A stretch of DNA of 64,000 nucleotides from Gammaproteobacteria bacterium (GCA_016191245.1 JACPOY010000006.1:1-64000); one strand, 5' to 3'; shown: positions 17,181 through 25,547, counted from the stretch's first letter. Numbers and translations are program-made. The notes: generated from the sequence alone by a model not told the origin.

Positions 17181-17865
17181 GAAGCCATTCTTTTACAATA
17201 GCTTGTGAGAAAGCAGGATTGTCTTCAAGTATCCGGTTCCCAGCATTAGGAACAACTTGAAGAGTGCTTTTGGGTGTCATGAATACATTGTTTTTTGTCA
17301 CAAGTCTTGACTCTTCGCCCACTAGTTGATAAACGGGAGTCTCACATTCTTTCAAACTATTTGGTATTTCGCGTTCAAGCACATATCCTAAGCCAAACTC
17401 TACCCTACTTGCAATAACTGACCATGGTTCTAAACGTACTTTTTCATAATCAGTATGGGTTTCAAGAAACACATACTGATGCAGCATTTCTATAGCTTGC
17501 TTCGTCTGACCTCGACGTGATGCACTCAATACGTTTGATAGTTTATTTTTTAAAATCTCGTCTATAATACTCGGAGGTGAAAAAAGAATAATAATTTTAT
17601 TTCGATTTGCAAATTGATTTAAATTATCTTGAAGTAAAATTGCTCCTAATGAAAATCCCAAAAATGCATCGTAAGATTCTACCCAGCTATGAATTTTATG
17701 TTTCCAATATTCAGTATATTCTTCATATGATAAATTTTTAAATTTTTCAAGAGGGTCAACCCATGTTATATTATAATCTGATTTTAGAAAGTCCAGACAC
17801 TTGGAAAATGGTTTTAAATCGGATGCTTGAGGCAACTTTGGACTCATCGCAAGAAGAGCTTTCAT
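17167..17865 (-). CDS. Alpha/beta-hydrolase-like protein, triad incomplete
   Basis: The 232 residues have the alternating strand/helix pattern of an alpha/beta hydrolase with a nucleophile elbow GFSLG (Ser72). The place where the catalytic His usually stands reads PNAGNR (about 211-216), with Asn instead, and the acid position is in VGEESRLV. It may therefore be catalytically altered or a binding protein. It overlaps the dehydrogenase gene by 14 bp and lies 2 bp after the aldolase gene, so it clearly belongs to the cluster. The exact family was not recognised. Confidence 0.55.
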   Translation of the reverse strand: MKALLAMSPKLPQASDLKPFSKCLDFLKSDYNITWVDPLEKFKNLSYEEYTEYWKHKIHSWVESYDAFLGFSLGAILLQDNLNQFANRNKIIILFSPPSIIDEILKNKLSNVLSASRRGQTKQAIEMLHQYVFLETHTDYEKVRLEPWSVIASRVEFGLGYVLEREIPNSLKECETPVYQLVGEESRLVTKNNVFMTPKSTLQVVPNAGNRILEDNPAFSQAIVKEWLHVKP

Positions 17866-17867
17866 GA

Positions 17868-18761
17868 CTATTTTATTCCCTTTTGATTGGTAGTCTTAAA
17901 AGCCTTTAATTGTTCAGTCGATAGATCTAAAATTCCTCTTGTAAATTCATCTTCAGATACGTAACCACACTTTAGTATGTTACGAACAAAATTACTTGCA
18001 GTAATAAGTGGCAAAATTTCATAGCGGTGAATTTTATTACTTTGCAGATACGCTATAAAATACTCCATTTTTAAATTTCCGATCCCTTTCCCAGCTCCAG
18101 CTAATGAAGCATCAACATGAACCGCTCCTGCTGCAATGGCAGCAAGTGTATTCATTTGGGCAAGTCCTATATTATCATGCCCATGATATCCAAAAGGAAT
18201 ACCATAATTTGATGTGCAATATTCATACATCGCTGTCACTCTTTCAGGATGTAAACACCCATTAGAATCAGCAAAATAAATCATCGTGGGTTCATATGGT
18301 ACGATACTTTCAACAACTTTAAATATTGTTTCTAATTTATACTGAGATATATGAATCAAATTTATTGAAACTAATAAACCTTCTTCTTTGGCTAATTGGA
18401 TAAAGGGATATGCTACTTGATGTTCTCCTTTTGGGATACATAGTCGTAATAGAGTTACACCACATTTTTTAAGCGTTTTAATATCATCTTTATTGATATT
18501 TTTACAATGTGCCATAACAGCAATTTTTGCTTTCTTGACATGATTTTTACATAATAAGAGATATTCATCTGGCGATAACCCAGCTACTCCTATATTTTCA
18601 ATTGGACTAATAGAACCATTTCTATAACCCACTTCTATATATTCAATATTTGCAGAGTCTAAAGCTGTTATGATCGTAACAACATCTTCATTTTTAAAGT
18701 GAAAATTATTGATATGACCACCATCTCTTAGGGTAACATCTAAAATTTTTAAGGGATCCAT
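17868..18761 (-). CDS. DRE-TIM metallolyase-like aldolase (HMGL-like domain)
   Basis: The N-terminus DVTLRDGG (8-15) carries the Arg12-Asp13 pair of the DRE-TIM superfamily. HGHDN (193-197) supplies the two histidine metal ligands. The superfamily includes HMG-CoA lyase, 4-hydroxy-2-oxovalerate aldolase and isopropylmalate/homocitrate synthases. At 297 residues there is only the TIM barrel and no regulatory domain, so it is closer to the aldolase group than to LeuA. It overlaps the ATP-grasp gene by 13 bp. It probably forms or breaks a C-C bond adjacent to a keto acid in the cluster's pathway (inference). Confidence 0.8.
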   Translation of the reverse strand: MDPLKILDVTLRDGGHINNFHFKNEDVVTIITALDSANIEYIEVGYRNGSISPIENIGVAGLSPDEYLLLCKNHVKKAKIAVMAHCKNINKDDIKTLKKCGVTLLRLCIPKGEHQVAYPFIQLAKEEGLLVSINLIHISQYKLETIFKVVESIVPYEPTMIYFADSNGCLHPERVTAMYEYCTSNYGIPFGYHGHDNIGLAQMNTLAAIAAGAVHVDASLAGAGKGIGNLKMEYFIAYLQSNKIHRYEILPLITASNFVRNILKCGYVSEDEFTRGILDLSTEQLKAFKTTNQKGIK

Positions 18762-19858
18762 AGTGCGCCATTCTTAATAAATCGTAAGAGGAAAAAAATT
18801 GAAAACGCAATCGTACTCGTTAGAATAATAAAGTGAATAATGAGACTGTAATAATTTTTATTTCTAGTAATCAAATTGAAGAGATAACTAAATGGATGTC
18901 TGTATACAAGCGTTTTCATCAGCTCCAATGTAACGCCCTTTTTTTCTCCGCCTAATCCGTCTTCATGAATGCGAACGCTAGGAACCACATTCGCTTCAAT
19001 AAATACTCCACCTGTTGATGTAATCGGCTCCATTAGACTTTTACAACAAACATCAATACCCACAAATTCAAGATCTAGTACACGAGCAAACTTTAAAAAT
19101 AATTCTTCATTTTCTTTACATATTTCTTTTGGAATAGCTTTTACTGAGCCACCTCTAGAAGCATTACAGGTGTATCCCAACGCAATTTCTTTTCCAATTT
19201 CAGGTACACTTTCTTTCGTTAACCCTTGATTTAGTAGATTCATATCAGCTTCAAAATCAAATTCAATCGGTAAGAGAATATTACTCTTTTCCAATCGTAG
19301 GGTATTCTCTTGATTAACTAATTCTTCGATCGTGTCTTCACCATTGCCAATAACTTTAGCTGGAAATCGTGCGACCACATCCAAAATTTTATTTCTAAAT
19401 ACCAATACTCGATAATCATGAAGATTTCCATGATATTCTTCAATTATAAGTTCATCATAATCTTTAAATAACATTTCACATTTATTAAAAAGAACATGTA
19501 TATTAGGAATGCCGCAAATCACATCTAATCCAGAATGAGTCCAGGAATTTGGTTTGACGACAGTAGGGAATTTTAATGTTGAAGTGAGCTCGACAAGCGT
19601 CTCGTAATTAAATTTAGAAGCTAAAAGGAATTTACCTTCTGGGACAGGAATATTTGCTTCTTTTAATATACTATTGGTTGCATATTTACTATTCACAAGA
19701 TAAAGATTTGCAGCGCTATTAAAAGGAGTCATTGTTGAAAAAAAATAATAATTTCTTTTTCCTAACTGTACGTTAAATCCATCAACATGTTTATTAAGCA
19801 CAACAGGCATTTTGAGTTTTAAAGCGCTTCTGTAATATGCTTGTGTATTAGGATCCAT
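18749..19858 (-). CDS. ATP-grasp ligase with C-terminal membrane segment (cyanophycin-synthetase-like)
   Basis: Residues about 60-320 form an ATP-grasp domain: the PTVVKPNSWTHSGLDV glycine-rich loop region, the EEYHGNLHDYRVLVF strand, and the metal-binding end with FVGIDVCCKS and IEANVVPSVRIHED. The NASRGGSVKAIP region resembles cyanophycin synthetase and glutathione-synthetase-like ligases. It would join a carboxylate to an amine using ATP. A hydrophobic segment at about 341-360 near the C-terminus may anchor it to the inner membrane, which is unusual for this family. It is the first gene of the six-gene operon and probably makes the key amide bond of the product. Confidence 0.75.
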   Translation of the reverse strand: MDPNTQAYYRSALKLKMPVVLNKHVDGFNVQLGKRNYYFFSTMTPFNSAANLYLVNSKYATNSILKEANIPVPEGKFLLASKFNYETLVELTSTLKFPTVVKPNSWTHSGLDVICGIPNIHVLFNKCEMLFKDYDELIIEEYHGNLHDYRVLVFRNKILDVVARFPAKVIGNGEDTIEELVNQENTLRLEKSNILLPIEFDFEADMNLLNQGLTKESVPEIGKEIALGYTCNASRGGSVKAIPKEICKENEELFLKFARVLDLEFVGIDVCCKSLMEPITSTGGVFIEANVVPSVRIHEDGLGGEKKGVTLELMKTLVYRHPFSYLFNLITRNKNYYSLIIHFIILTSTIAFSIFFLLRFIKNGALWIP

Positions 19859-20122
19859 TTATACTCACATCCTGCGCTTATCATTTAGCTGTTGATTTAT
19901 AACCCAGATTATTCCTTCAGCAACGACTTAAGAATTAGTATGTTAAACCTTATCCGCCCAATTTGTGCAGCGCAATATACATAGCTATCGCAACCTAAGG
20001 ATCTTAACTTAATTTTAGAACTTCTTTTAATAGTTGCAATGATTTTTTATGGTATTTATTGTCAGTCAGAATATTTGAGAGCCAGATACAGAAAAAGAAA
20101 AAATCCTTCTCTCCTCTTTGTC

Positions 20123-21556
20123 TTAACAGGTCATTAAAAGGCAATTCTTCCATTTTTTGCTTTTATATCTAAAGTAGTAACTTGAGAACAATATTAAGCA
20201 AAACACGGTGACAAGTTGTAGCGTCATGATGGGTGAGCCTTGCATTTTGACCACAAATAAATAAATAGGAGCAATGCAAAGTGCCCAAGTTCCAAATGAA
20301 TTCATTAGCATGATAAACTTGGTATCGCCACCGGCTGTTAAAATGCCATCAATCACCCATGCCATACCATCAAATAAGTATGCCAACCATAACCAACGAC
20401 AACTCATTTCAACTAATTCTCTTAAATGTGAAATATCAGTTGCAGTATCGTCAAGAGGAATAAAAAATTCAACTAATAGATTTGGCATCAATACAAGCGG
20501 AATAGCCAAAACTAAAGCCAATATGAATTGTAAACTTAATCCAGTAGTCATTACTTCGGATACTTTATCCCACTGTTTTGCACCTATACAATTTGAAGCA
20601 ACAGCTGTTACTCCTTTTTGCAGACCATCTGTAATAAATGAAAAAAGCATCCAGATACTCAATCCAATTGACATGACAGTGACATGATCAATACTTCTTT
20701 GTGAAAGAATTACCATCACATATGCCCAGGCTGCAGTCGCAGCAACATGTCCTATCGTATTTGGAAAACCAATTTTGAGACAACGTTTAAATAAATCCCA
20801 ATTAAAATGCCATAAATGCGTATGATATTTCGTTCGATTGGAGGATCGTAAGAATAAACTAAACAAACCAATGGCAACACAAGCTTCAGCCAATCCGGTT
20901 GCAATTGCAGCACCTTTTGCGCCTTGTGCAGGAATAATATCACCCACCCCAAAAACTAAAGCGTATACAAAAAGTAAATTTAGTACATTACCCAGTATTA
21001 CCGAAAGTGTCACTGCTTTAACATGCCCTCGACCAATAAAGAATGCCGTTAAAGCTCCTATCAATGGATAGATTGGGCCAAAAATCATTGTCCATGTAAA
21101 ATATGGATTACCATGAGTGGCTAATTCTGCTGGTATAAAAACAGAAGCTGCATAAATTCCAATAGGGATCATAATAAAAGCGCTAAAGAATGCAAACCAG
21201 ATCATTTGCCAAACTGGTTTACCCATCAACTTGAATTTTTGCGCACCATTATATTGACCAACAAACACTTCAGCTACCATCGCAATTGACAATGCAGCAA
21301 ATTGAAATATATATGCAATGTATCCAGCCGTGGTTGCGCCAATCATCGCATTGGTGTCATATTTTGCTAAAATAATACGATCAAAAAATAGCATCAAAGT
21401 CCCAGAAAGTGCTGATAACATTAACGGAAAACAAATTTTCCATAGAGCACGAATATGACTTTTAGATTGGCCAAAGATTCGAAAATTATCTATCTTATTT
21501 GTTTGCGCTGATGTTAAAAGCATATTGCACCCACCAATTACATAGAAGACCGGCAT
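20123..21556 (-). CDS. MATE family efflux transporter
   Basis: The protein has about twelve hydrophobic segments in two homologous halves. Family features include the N-terminal IWKI-like ALWKICFPLMLSALSG, AAEVFVGQ-like VAEVFVGQYNGAQ, and the second-half VASNCIGAKQWDKV. MATE proteins export drugs or metabolites using Na+ or H+ gradients across the inner membrane. Two starts are possible: ATG 21556 with AAGG, or ATG 21523 with GGTGG. It lies 264 bp upstream of the six-gene cluster on the same strand, so it could export that product; whether they share a transcript is unclear. Confidence 0.85.
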   Translation of the reverse strand: MPVFYVIGGCNMLLTSAQTNKIDNFRIFGQSKSHIRALWKICFPLMLSALSGTLMLFFDRIILAKYDTNAMIGATTAGYIAYIFQFAALSIAMVAEVFVGQYNGAQKFKLMGKPVWQMIWFAFFSAFIMIPIGIYAASVFIPAELATHGNPYFTWTMIFGPIYPLIGALTAFFIGRGHVKAVTLSVILGNVLNLLFVYALVFGVGDIIPAQGAKGAAIATGLAEACVAIGLFSLFLRSSNRTKYHTHLWHFNWDLFKRCLKIGFPNTIGHVAATAAWAYVMVILSQRSIDHVTVMSIGLSIWMLFSFITDGLQKGVTAVASNCIGAKQWDKVSEVMTTGLSLQFILALVLAIPLVLMPNLLVEFFIPLDDTATDISHLRELVEMSCRWLWLAYLFDGMAWVIDGILTAGGDTKFIMLMNSFGTWALCIAPIYLFVVKMQGSPIMTLQLVTVFCLILFSSYYFRYKSKKWKNCLLMTC

Positions 21557-22092
21557 TAGATGCCTTGAGATGGAACGTTAATATTTAGCTATATATTTAT
21601 AGAAGTTTTATTGAATGTGTGAATTCAATAAAATATAAGCAGAAATAAATGATGTTTTAAAACAAGTAATATCTCTTCAATATTATGAGGATATTATGCC
21701 ATAAATTTAATTAAAAATCTTGCCACTGGGTACTTTGATCCAATCTATTGTCTGGTATAAATGCACGTATTTTATGGGGAATTCACCATAAAATACCTTT
21801 ATATTATTTTTATTCAAAATTTATCAAAAAGAGTGATAGTGGCAAATGAAAAACACGTGTAAAATGCATACAAACAAGCTAAAGTTTATCATCACAAATT
21901 AAGCCAAATAACTTGTTTTTGAGTAGTTTTTAAGTCTTATTTTATTAAAAAGCAGTACACAATATGATTCATACCGCCCATCGATTTTGATTATCCATTT
22001 ATCTTTAAAAAACTGAATTTCGTTGCTAGTACATCAATTGATTGTTACCTTTCATTTTATAAAATCAATAATATTTCTTAAGGAGAAAATAA
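21557..22092. other. Long intergenic region before the GG-leader peptide gene
   Basis: This 536-bp AT-rich stretch separates divergent genes and must hold both promoters. The only clear signal is AAGGAGA just before the ATG at 22093. TTGATT (22038) and TATAAA (22058) look promoter-like but are spaced only 14 bp apart. No RNA gene was recognised. Confidence 0.5.
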
Positions 22093-22335
22093 ATGCGTGA
22101 ACTTAATATTTCTGAAGTTTCAAATGTATCTGGGGGTTACGGTGAAGAGATTCTTGTCGCCAGTCTCCTTTTTGGTGGAATTGTAACTGCAGGCCTTATC
22201 GCAGCAAGCAATCCTTATCCTTATGGCTATTATGGTTATGGATATGATGTTGTCGTCTATGATCCTTACTATCCTACTACTGTTTATTACGATCCCTATG
22301 ATTACTACTATGAAGATGTTTATTACATCTACTAA
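22093..22335 (+). CDS. Double-glycine-leader peptide with Tyr-rich tail
   Basis: The first 15 residues, MRELNISEVSNVSGG, match the leader of class II bacteriocin/microcin precursors, in which a C39 peptidase-ABC transporter cuts after Gly-Gly. Cleavage would release a peptide of about 65 residues: a hydrophobic segment (about 19-38) followed by a tail made largely of Tyr, Pro, Asp and Gly. A strong AAGGAGA site precedes the ATG. The next gene starts 47 bp later on the same strand. No C39 transporter or immunity gene is in the window, so the exporter must be elsewhere. It may be a bacteriocin, a surface peptide or a Tyr-rich matrix peptide. Confidence 0.7.
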   Translation: MRELNISEVSNVSGGYGEEILVASLLFGGIVTAGLIAASNPYPYGYYGYGYDVVVYDPYYPTTVYYDPYDYYYEDVYYIY

Positions 22336-22382
22336 AAACTAATTAATTACATTTAAAATTAAAATCTAAGAGGAAATTGACA

Positions 22383-22844
22383 ATGAGTACACGAGCCGCT
22401 TTTGGTATTTCTGCAGCTGTTGGGTTTGGCCTTTCTTTGGCTTTTGGCGCACCTTTAGCATTAGCTGCAGTTTATGGTCTGTTATCAGGCGCATTGGGCG
22501 CTGCTGCATATAATGCGCCACCAGTGAGACATGGTATCGCTGTTGTGCACAGTCGCCCTTGGTTCGGCGGATGGTTTGGTCACCGTGCAGCAGTCGTAGC
22601 TCCCCATCATGGCGTGCGCCATGGTGTAAGAGTACTTCCTACACATGCTCCAGTTGCACATGCAGCTCCATCTCGTGGCTTATTCAGTTCATTCCCTAGC
22701 TTTGGGTTTGGCGGTAGCGCTTCAAGAACAACCCCAGCTCCGCATGGTGGATCACGCACCAGCTTTGCACCTTCAGTTTCTACTACTCATGGTGGCATTG
22801 GTCGTGGCCCCGTTCATCATACAAGAACGATGCTAAGACGTTAA
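22383..22844 (+). CDS. Hypothetical membrane-anchored His/Gly-rich protein
   Basis: The N-terminal 45 residues are hydrophobic and Ala/Gly-rich (one or two membrane helices). The rest is low-complexity sequence rich in His, Gly, Ser, Pro and Arg. No family was recognised. The ATG at 22383 stands nine bases after GAGG; a TTG six bases earlier was rejected. It follows the GG-leader peptide gene and shares its direction, with a terminator right after it, so the two probably form a transcription unit. The His-rich tail might bind metal (inference). Confidence 0.6.
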   Translation: MSTRAAFGISAAVGFGLSLAFGAPLALAAVYGLLSGALGAAAYNAPPVRHGIAVVHSRPWFGGWFGHRAAVVAPHHGVRHGVRVLPTHAPVAHAAPSRGLFSSFPSFGFGGSASRTTPAPHGGSRTSFAPSVSTTHGGIGRGPVHHTRTMLRR

Positions 22845-22855
22845 TTATCGCATAT

Positions 22856-22891
22856 GCCTTATCTAGCATCATGCTAGATAAGGCCTTTCTC
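22856..22891 (+). terminator. Terminator after the GG-leader operon
   Basis: GCCTTATCTAGCA (22856-22868) pairs with TGCTAGATAAGGC (22872-22884), followed by CTTTCT. The stem is 13 bp and perfect; the T-run is short. Confidence 0.8.
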
Positions 22892-23014
22892 AAGTTGTAT
22901 CTCCCTTCTTTTCATACTACGCTGAATTCAATATTCCGATCTTTTTACGTAAATTCCGCTAAGCGATAAATTTTTGTCTATGATTTATATGCTTGGTGAA
23001 TAGGAGTTAAATCT

Positions 23015-23251
23015 ATGAATGCTGTAAAAAAAATCATTCCTGTCGTCGCGCTACTATATTTAGCTGGCTGTGATGGCATGTCACATACCAATCAAAATAT
23101 ACTCGGTGGTGCAGCCCTTGGCGCCCTGGGTGGAGCTGCAATAGGTTCTATTTCAGGACATGCCGGAGAGGGAGCGCTTATTGGTGCGGGCGTAGGTGGC
23201 GTGGGTGGCTATTTATATGACAGAAACAATTACTACTACGATGAGTATTAA
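23015..23251 (+). CDS. Glycine-zipper lipoprotein
   Basis: The signal peptide ends in the lipobox LAGC with Cys19, so the mature protein should be lipidated and held in the outer (or inner) membrane. Residues about 29-65 are a glycine zipper (GGAALGALGGAAIGS... GAGVGGVGGY), as in the Rickettsia 17-kDa antigen/SlyB-like group. The end is YDRNNYYYDEY. At 78 residues it lacks the extra domain of larger relatives. It is probably a small envelope lipoprotein affecting membrane integrity. Confidence 0.8.
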   Translation: MNAVKKIIPVVALLYLAGCDGMSHTNQNILGGAALGALGGAAIGSISGHAGEGALIGAGVGGVGGYLYDRNNYYYDEY

Positions 23252-23255
23252 AATA

Positions 23256-23288
23256 AGCACGATGCCAAAAACATCGGCTTTTTTTATT
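23256..23288 (+). terminator. Terminator of the lipoprotein gene
   Basis: CGATG (23260-23264) and CATCG (23272-23276), extended by AGC/GCT, form a hairpin followed by T7. It overlaps the end of the convergent GNAT gene. Confidence 0.8.
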
Positions 23289-23769
23289 TGTTCACAAATA
23301 TTTCCAGTTCAGGTTTTAACATTCGATAAGTGGTGAATTCGTCTAATGAACGAGCCCCTAAATTATCATAGAATGCCATCGCTTCATTGTTTTCCCTCTC
23401 TACCCACCATTCCATACGATTACAGTTATTTTCTAGCGCTTTATTGGCAATATATTTAAATAATGTCGTTCCTAAACCAATACTTCTATATTCGGGTAAA
23501 ACAAACAATTCATCAACATACATTGCAAAGCCCTTATGATAAAGGCGATTATTTTTGAGCAATGAATACATCGCAAAAGCAAGAATTTGATTATCTGCCT
23601 CAACGACAATTGTTGCTGTGGATTGCTCGGGTTCAGTAAACATTAGCTTGAGAGATTCTTGCGTGATACAAAATCGATGTTCCAATTCCTGCATAATCGC
23701 TAGGGCTCTGGCCATTTCAAATACTTTTGGAATATCTTTCAGTTCTGCTTTTCTAATTTCAAAATTCAA
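23284..23769 (-). CDS. GNAT family N-acetyltransferase
   Basis: This 161-residue protein has the GNAT acetyl-CoA-binding motif A, FVLPEYRSIGLGTTLFKYI (Q/RxxGxG/A as RSIGLG, about residues 95-100), and motif B with MEWWVERENNEAMAFYDNLGA. It resembles the spermidine/diamine acetyltransferase (SSAT) subgroup in the YVDELFVLPEYR stretch. It transfers acetyl from acetyl-CoA to an amine; the substrate could be a polyamine or thialysine, but that is uncertain. It is a single gene. Confidence 0.85.
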   Translation of the reverse strand: MNFEIRKAELKDIPKVFEMARALAIMQELEHRFCITQESLKLMFTEPEQSTATIVVEADNQILAFAMYSLLKNNRLYHKGFAMYVDELFVLPEYRSIGLGTTLFKYIANKALENNCNRMEWWVERENNEAMAFYDNLGARSLDEFTTYRMLKPELEIFVNK

Positions 23770-23839
23770 GATGACGCACCATTAATACAGCAAGTTAACT
23801 AATAATACCTGCTATGCTATTACAGGCATTATTATAGTG

Positions 23840-24550
23840 TCATTGATTTGATTTAATAGTTTTTTTTGCTTTTTCATCAACTTTTTGCGCTTTATCTGTT
23901 GTTGTTGCTATACGGCCATGCATTTCTTCCAATTCATGATTTTGATCATCAAGTTCTTTACTCTCAAGCTGTGATTCAGTTTTGAGATAATCTGCAAGCT
24001 TTGCCATTTCACGTAATTTTGCTGTTCTTGTTTTGAGTTGCTCAGGAGCTGCGAACGTAATAGCCTGTGGCGCAGGATGATGTACATTGTGTTCCATCTC
24101 ATGCTGATGTTCATGATCATGAGTACAACATTTGCTACAGCAACTAAAACAGCATGGAAAAATACATTTTATAAAAGATAGGCATCCAGAATTGATTTCA
24201 TCTACCTCATGATCAGCTTCAGTAACGCTTTCACTAATATGTTCTTGCTTATCATCAATACGACCAAGTTGTGAACCTTGCGTATTTAACCTCAAAGCAG
24301 TTTCGTGATGCTGACGAACTAAATCTCTTAATTTAGTCAATTGTATATCAATTTCTTCGTCTGAAGCGGCTGGCTCTAAACGCAAACTTCCAACTGCTTC
24401 GGTTAAGTCATCAATATCATTTTTATCTGAGACGGATTTTTTCACTTTCTCTTTGTCTTTCTTTTTCTTTTCCCGATCAATGGTAATGGCAGTATGTCTT
24501 GTATGTGGATCAAAGCCCTCTGGTGAGTGTTTAGGACCTTTTGTTGACAT
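23840..24550 (-). CDS. SNAP-25-like Qbc-SNARE mimic (putative effector)
   Basis: The 236-residue protein has the layout of SNAP-25: coiled coil, Cys-rich linker, coiled coil. Coil 1 (about 66-120) contains LNTQGSQLGRIDD, like the LDEQGEQLERIEE around the zero-layer Gln of SNAP-25; Gln91 takes that place, with layer-like Leu88, Leu95, Ile98, Ile105, Val109, Ala112, Val116 and Ile119. A linker with eight Cys between 123 and 142, the type palmitoylated in SNAP-25, is followed by a His-rich stretch. Coil 2 (about 172-234) contains ELDDQNHELEEMHGRI, like EIDTQNRQIDRIMEKA of SNAP-25; Gln203 is the second zero-layer position. The N-terminus is basic. No signal peptide or transmembrane helix is present. 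AAGG precedes the ATG. The similarity was read by eye; if right, it should enter host SNARE complexes as the Qb+Qc partner. Confidence 0.7.
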   Translation of the reverse strand: MSTKGPKHSPEGFDPHTRHTAITIDREKKKKDKEKVKKSVSDKNDIDDLTEAVGSLRLEPAASDEEIDIQLTKLRDLVRQHHETALRLNTQGSQLGRIDDKQEHISESVTEADHEVDEINSGCLSFIKCIFPCCFSCCSKCCTHDHEHQHEMEHNVHHPAPQAITFAAPEQLKTRTAKLREMAKLADYLKTESQLESKELDDQNHELEEMHGRIATTTDKAQKVDEKAKKTIKSNQ

Positions 24551-24673
24551 AGATTTGCCTTACTGGTATTGCATTAATGAAATGAAGCATACTCTAATTC
24601 AGAGCCATCAATCCGTAAACTGTAAATATGTGCGCCATAGTATTTGGTAGTTTGATTACATAGTTGAGTATAT

Positions 24674-25015
24674 ATGTCGAAAACAATTTTTGAAAAAGTC
24701 ATTTCTCGTGAAATTAAAGCAGATATCGTTTACGAAGATAATTGGTGTATCGCTTTTCACGATATAAACCCGCAGGCACCTGTTCATGTTTTACTGGTCA
24801 CTAAAAAAGTGATCCCAAAACTTTCTGAGGCTAGTGAGGAAGATGCCGAATTACTTGGTCATTTAATGCTTAAAGTTGCGGATGTAACCCATAAGCTGAA
24901 TATTAAAGATAACTTTCGCGTTGTTATTAATAATGGGCCAATGGCTTGTCAAACTGTATATCACTTACATATACATATTCTAAGTGGAAGAATGTTTCAT
25001 TGGCCACCGGGTTGA
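24674..25015 (+). CDS. hinT: HIT family nucleotide-binding protein (HinT-like)
   Basis: This 113-residue protein carries the histidine-triad motif HLHIHIL near its C-terminus and the N-terminal FEKVISREIKADIVYED typical of HinT. HinT hydrolyses purine nucleoside phosphoramidates in the cytoplasm. Length and motif spacing are normal. It is divergent from the SNARE-like gene and is followed by a strong hairpin terminator. Confidence 0.92.
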   Translation: MSKTIFEKVISREIKADIVYEDNWCIAFHDINPQAPVHVLLVTKKVIPKLSEASEEDAELLGHLMLKVADVTHKLNIKDNFRVVINNGPMACQTVYHLHIHILSGRMFHWPPG

Positions 25016-25019
25016 TTGA

Positions 25020-25052
25020 GAAAATCCTCCCGCATTTCGGCGGGGGATTTTC
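25020..25052. terminator. Bidirectional terminator between hinT and the PEBP gene
   Basis: GAAAATCCTCCCGC (25020-25033) pairs with GCGGGGGATTTTC (25040-25052), one mismatch or bulge. A/T runs in the outer stem let it serve both converging genes. Confidence 0.85.
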
Positions 25053-25058
25053 TAATTC

Positions 25059-25532
25059 CTAGCCCTCTTTCTTCTCATATGTCCCCATCAATACGGCTTC
25101 TTCAATGATATGTCCTTCCATTGCTTCACGTAGTTGATCTGCTGTCGGTTTCTCAAGATTATTGATGACAATATCAAGTGCATAAAGACGATGAAAATAA
25201 CGATGACGACCGATAGGTGGACAAGGTCCACCATAGTTTTCATTTTTCCAACTCGTTAAACCACGCTGAGTCCCTCTTGGTAAATCGCGGATTGCTACAT
25301 TTTCCGGTAAACCCGTTGTATTTGGATCAATGTTATAAAGCACCCAATGAAGCCATACCATCTTAGGTGCTTTAGGATCTGGAGCATCAGGATCTTCAAC
25401 GATTAATACTAAACTCTTTGCTGCAGAAGGAATTCCTTTCCAAATGAGTTTTGGAGAAATATTTTTTCCTTCACAAGTATACAATGATGGGATCTCACCA
25501 CCGTCTTCAAATGCATTCGATGAAATTTTCAT
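25059..25532 (-). CDS. YbhB/YbcL family PEBP (Raf kinase inhibitor-like) protein
   Basis: The 157 residues contain the PEBP signatures: VEDPDAPDPKAPKMVWLHWVLYNI (motif D-P-D-A-P then the H-W-V-x-x-N-I strand) and the GGPCPPIGRHRYFHRLYAL ligand-loop region. Bacterial PEBPs are small cytoplasmic or periplasmic proteins that bind anionic ligands; their role is poorly known. There is no signal peptide, so it is cytoplasmic like E. coli YbhB. It lies 15 bp after rtcB on the same strand and is probably cotranscribed with it. Confidence 0.9.
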   Translation of the reverse strand: MKISSNAFEDGGEIPSLYTCEGKNISPKLIWKGIPSAAKSLVLIVEDPDAPDPKAPKMVWLHWVLYNIDPNTTGLPENVAIRDLPRGTQRGLTSWKNENYGGPCPPIGRHRYFHRLYALDIVINNLEKPTADQLREAMEGHIIEEAVLMGTYEKKEG

Positions 25533-25547
25533 TTACCAAGCTCTCCA

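Noticed and set aside
21557..22092. Structured RNA or riboswitch in the long gap
   Set aside because: No stable extended helices or known aptamer core could be seen; the sequence is simply AT-rich.
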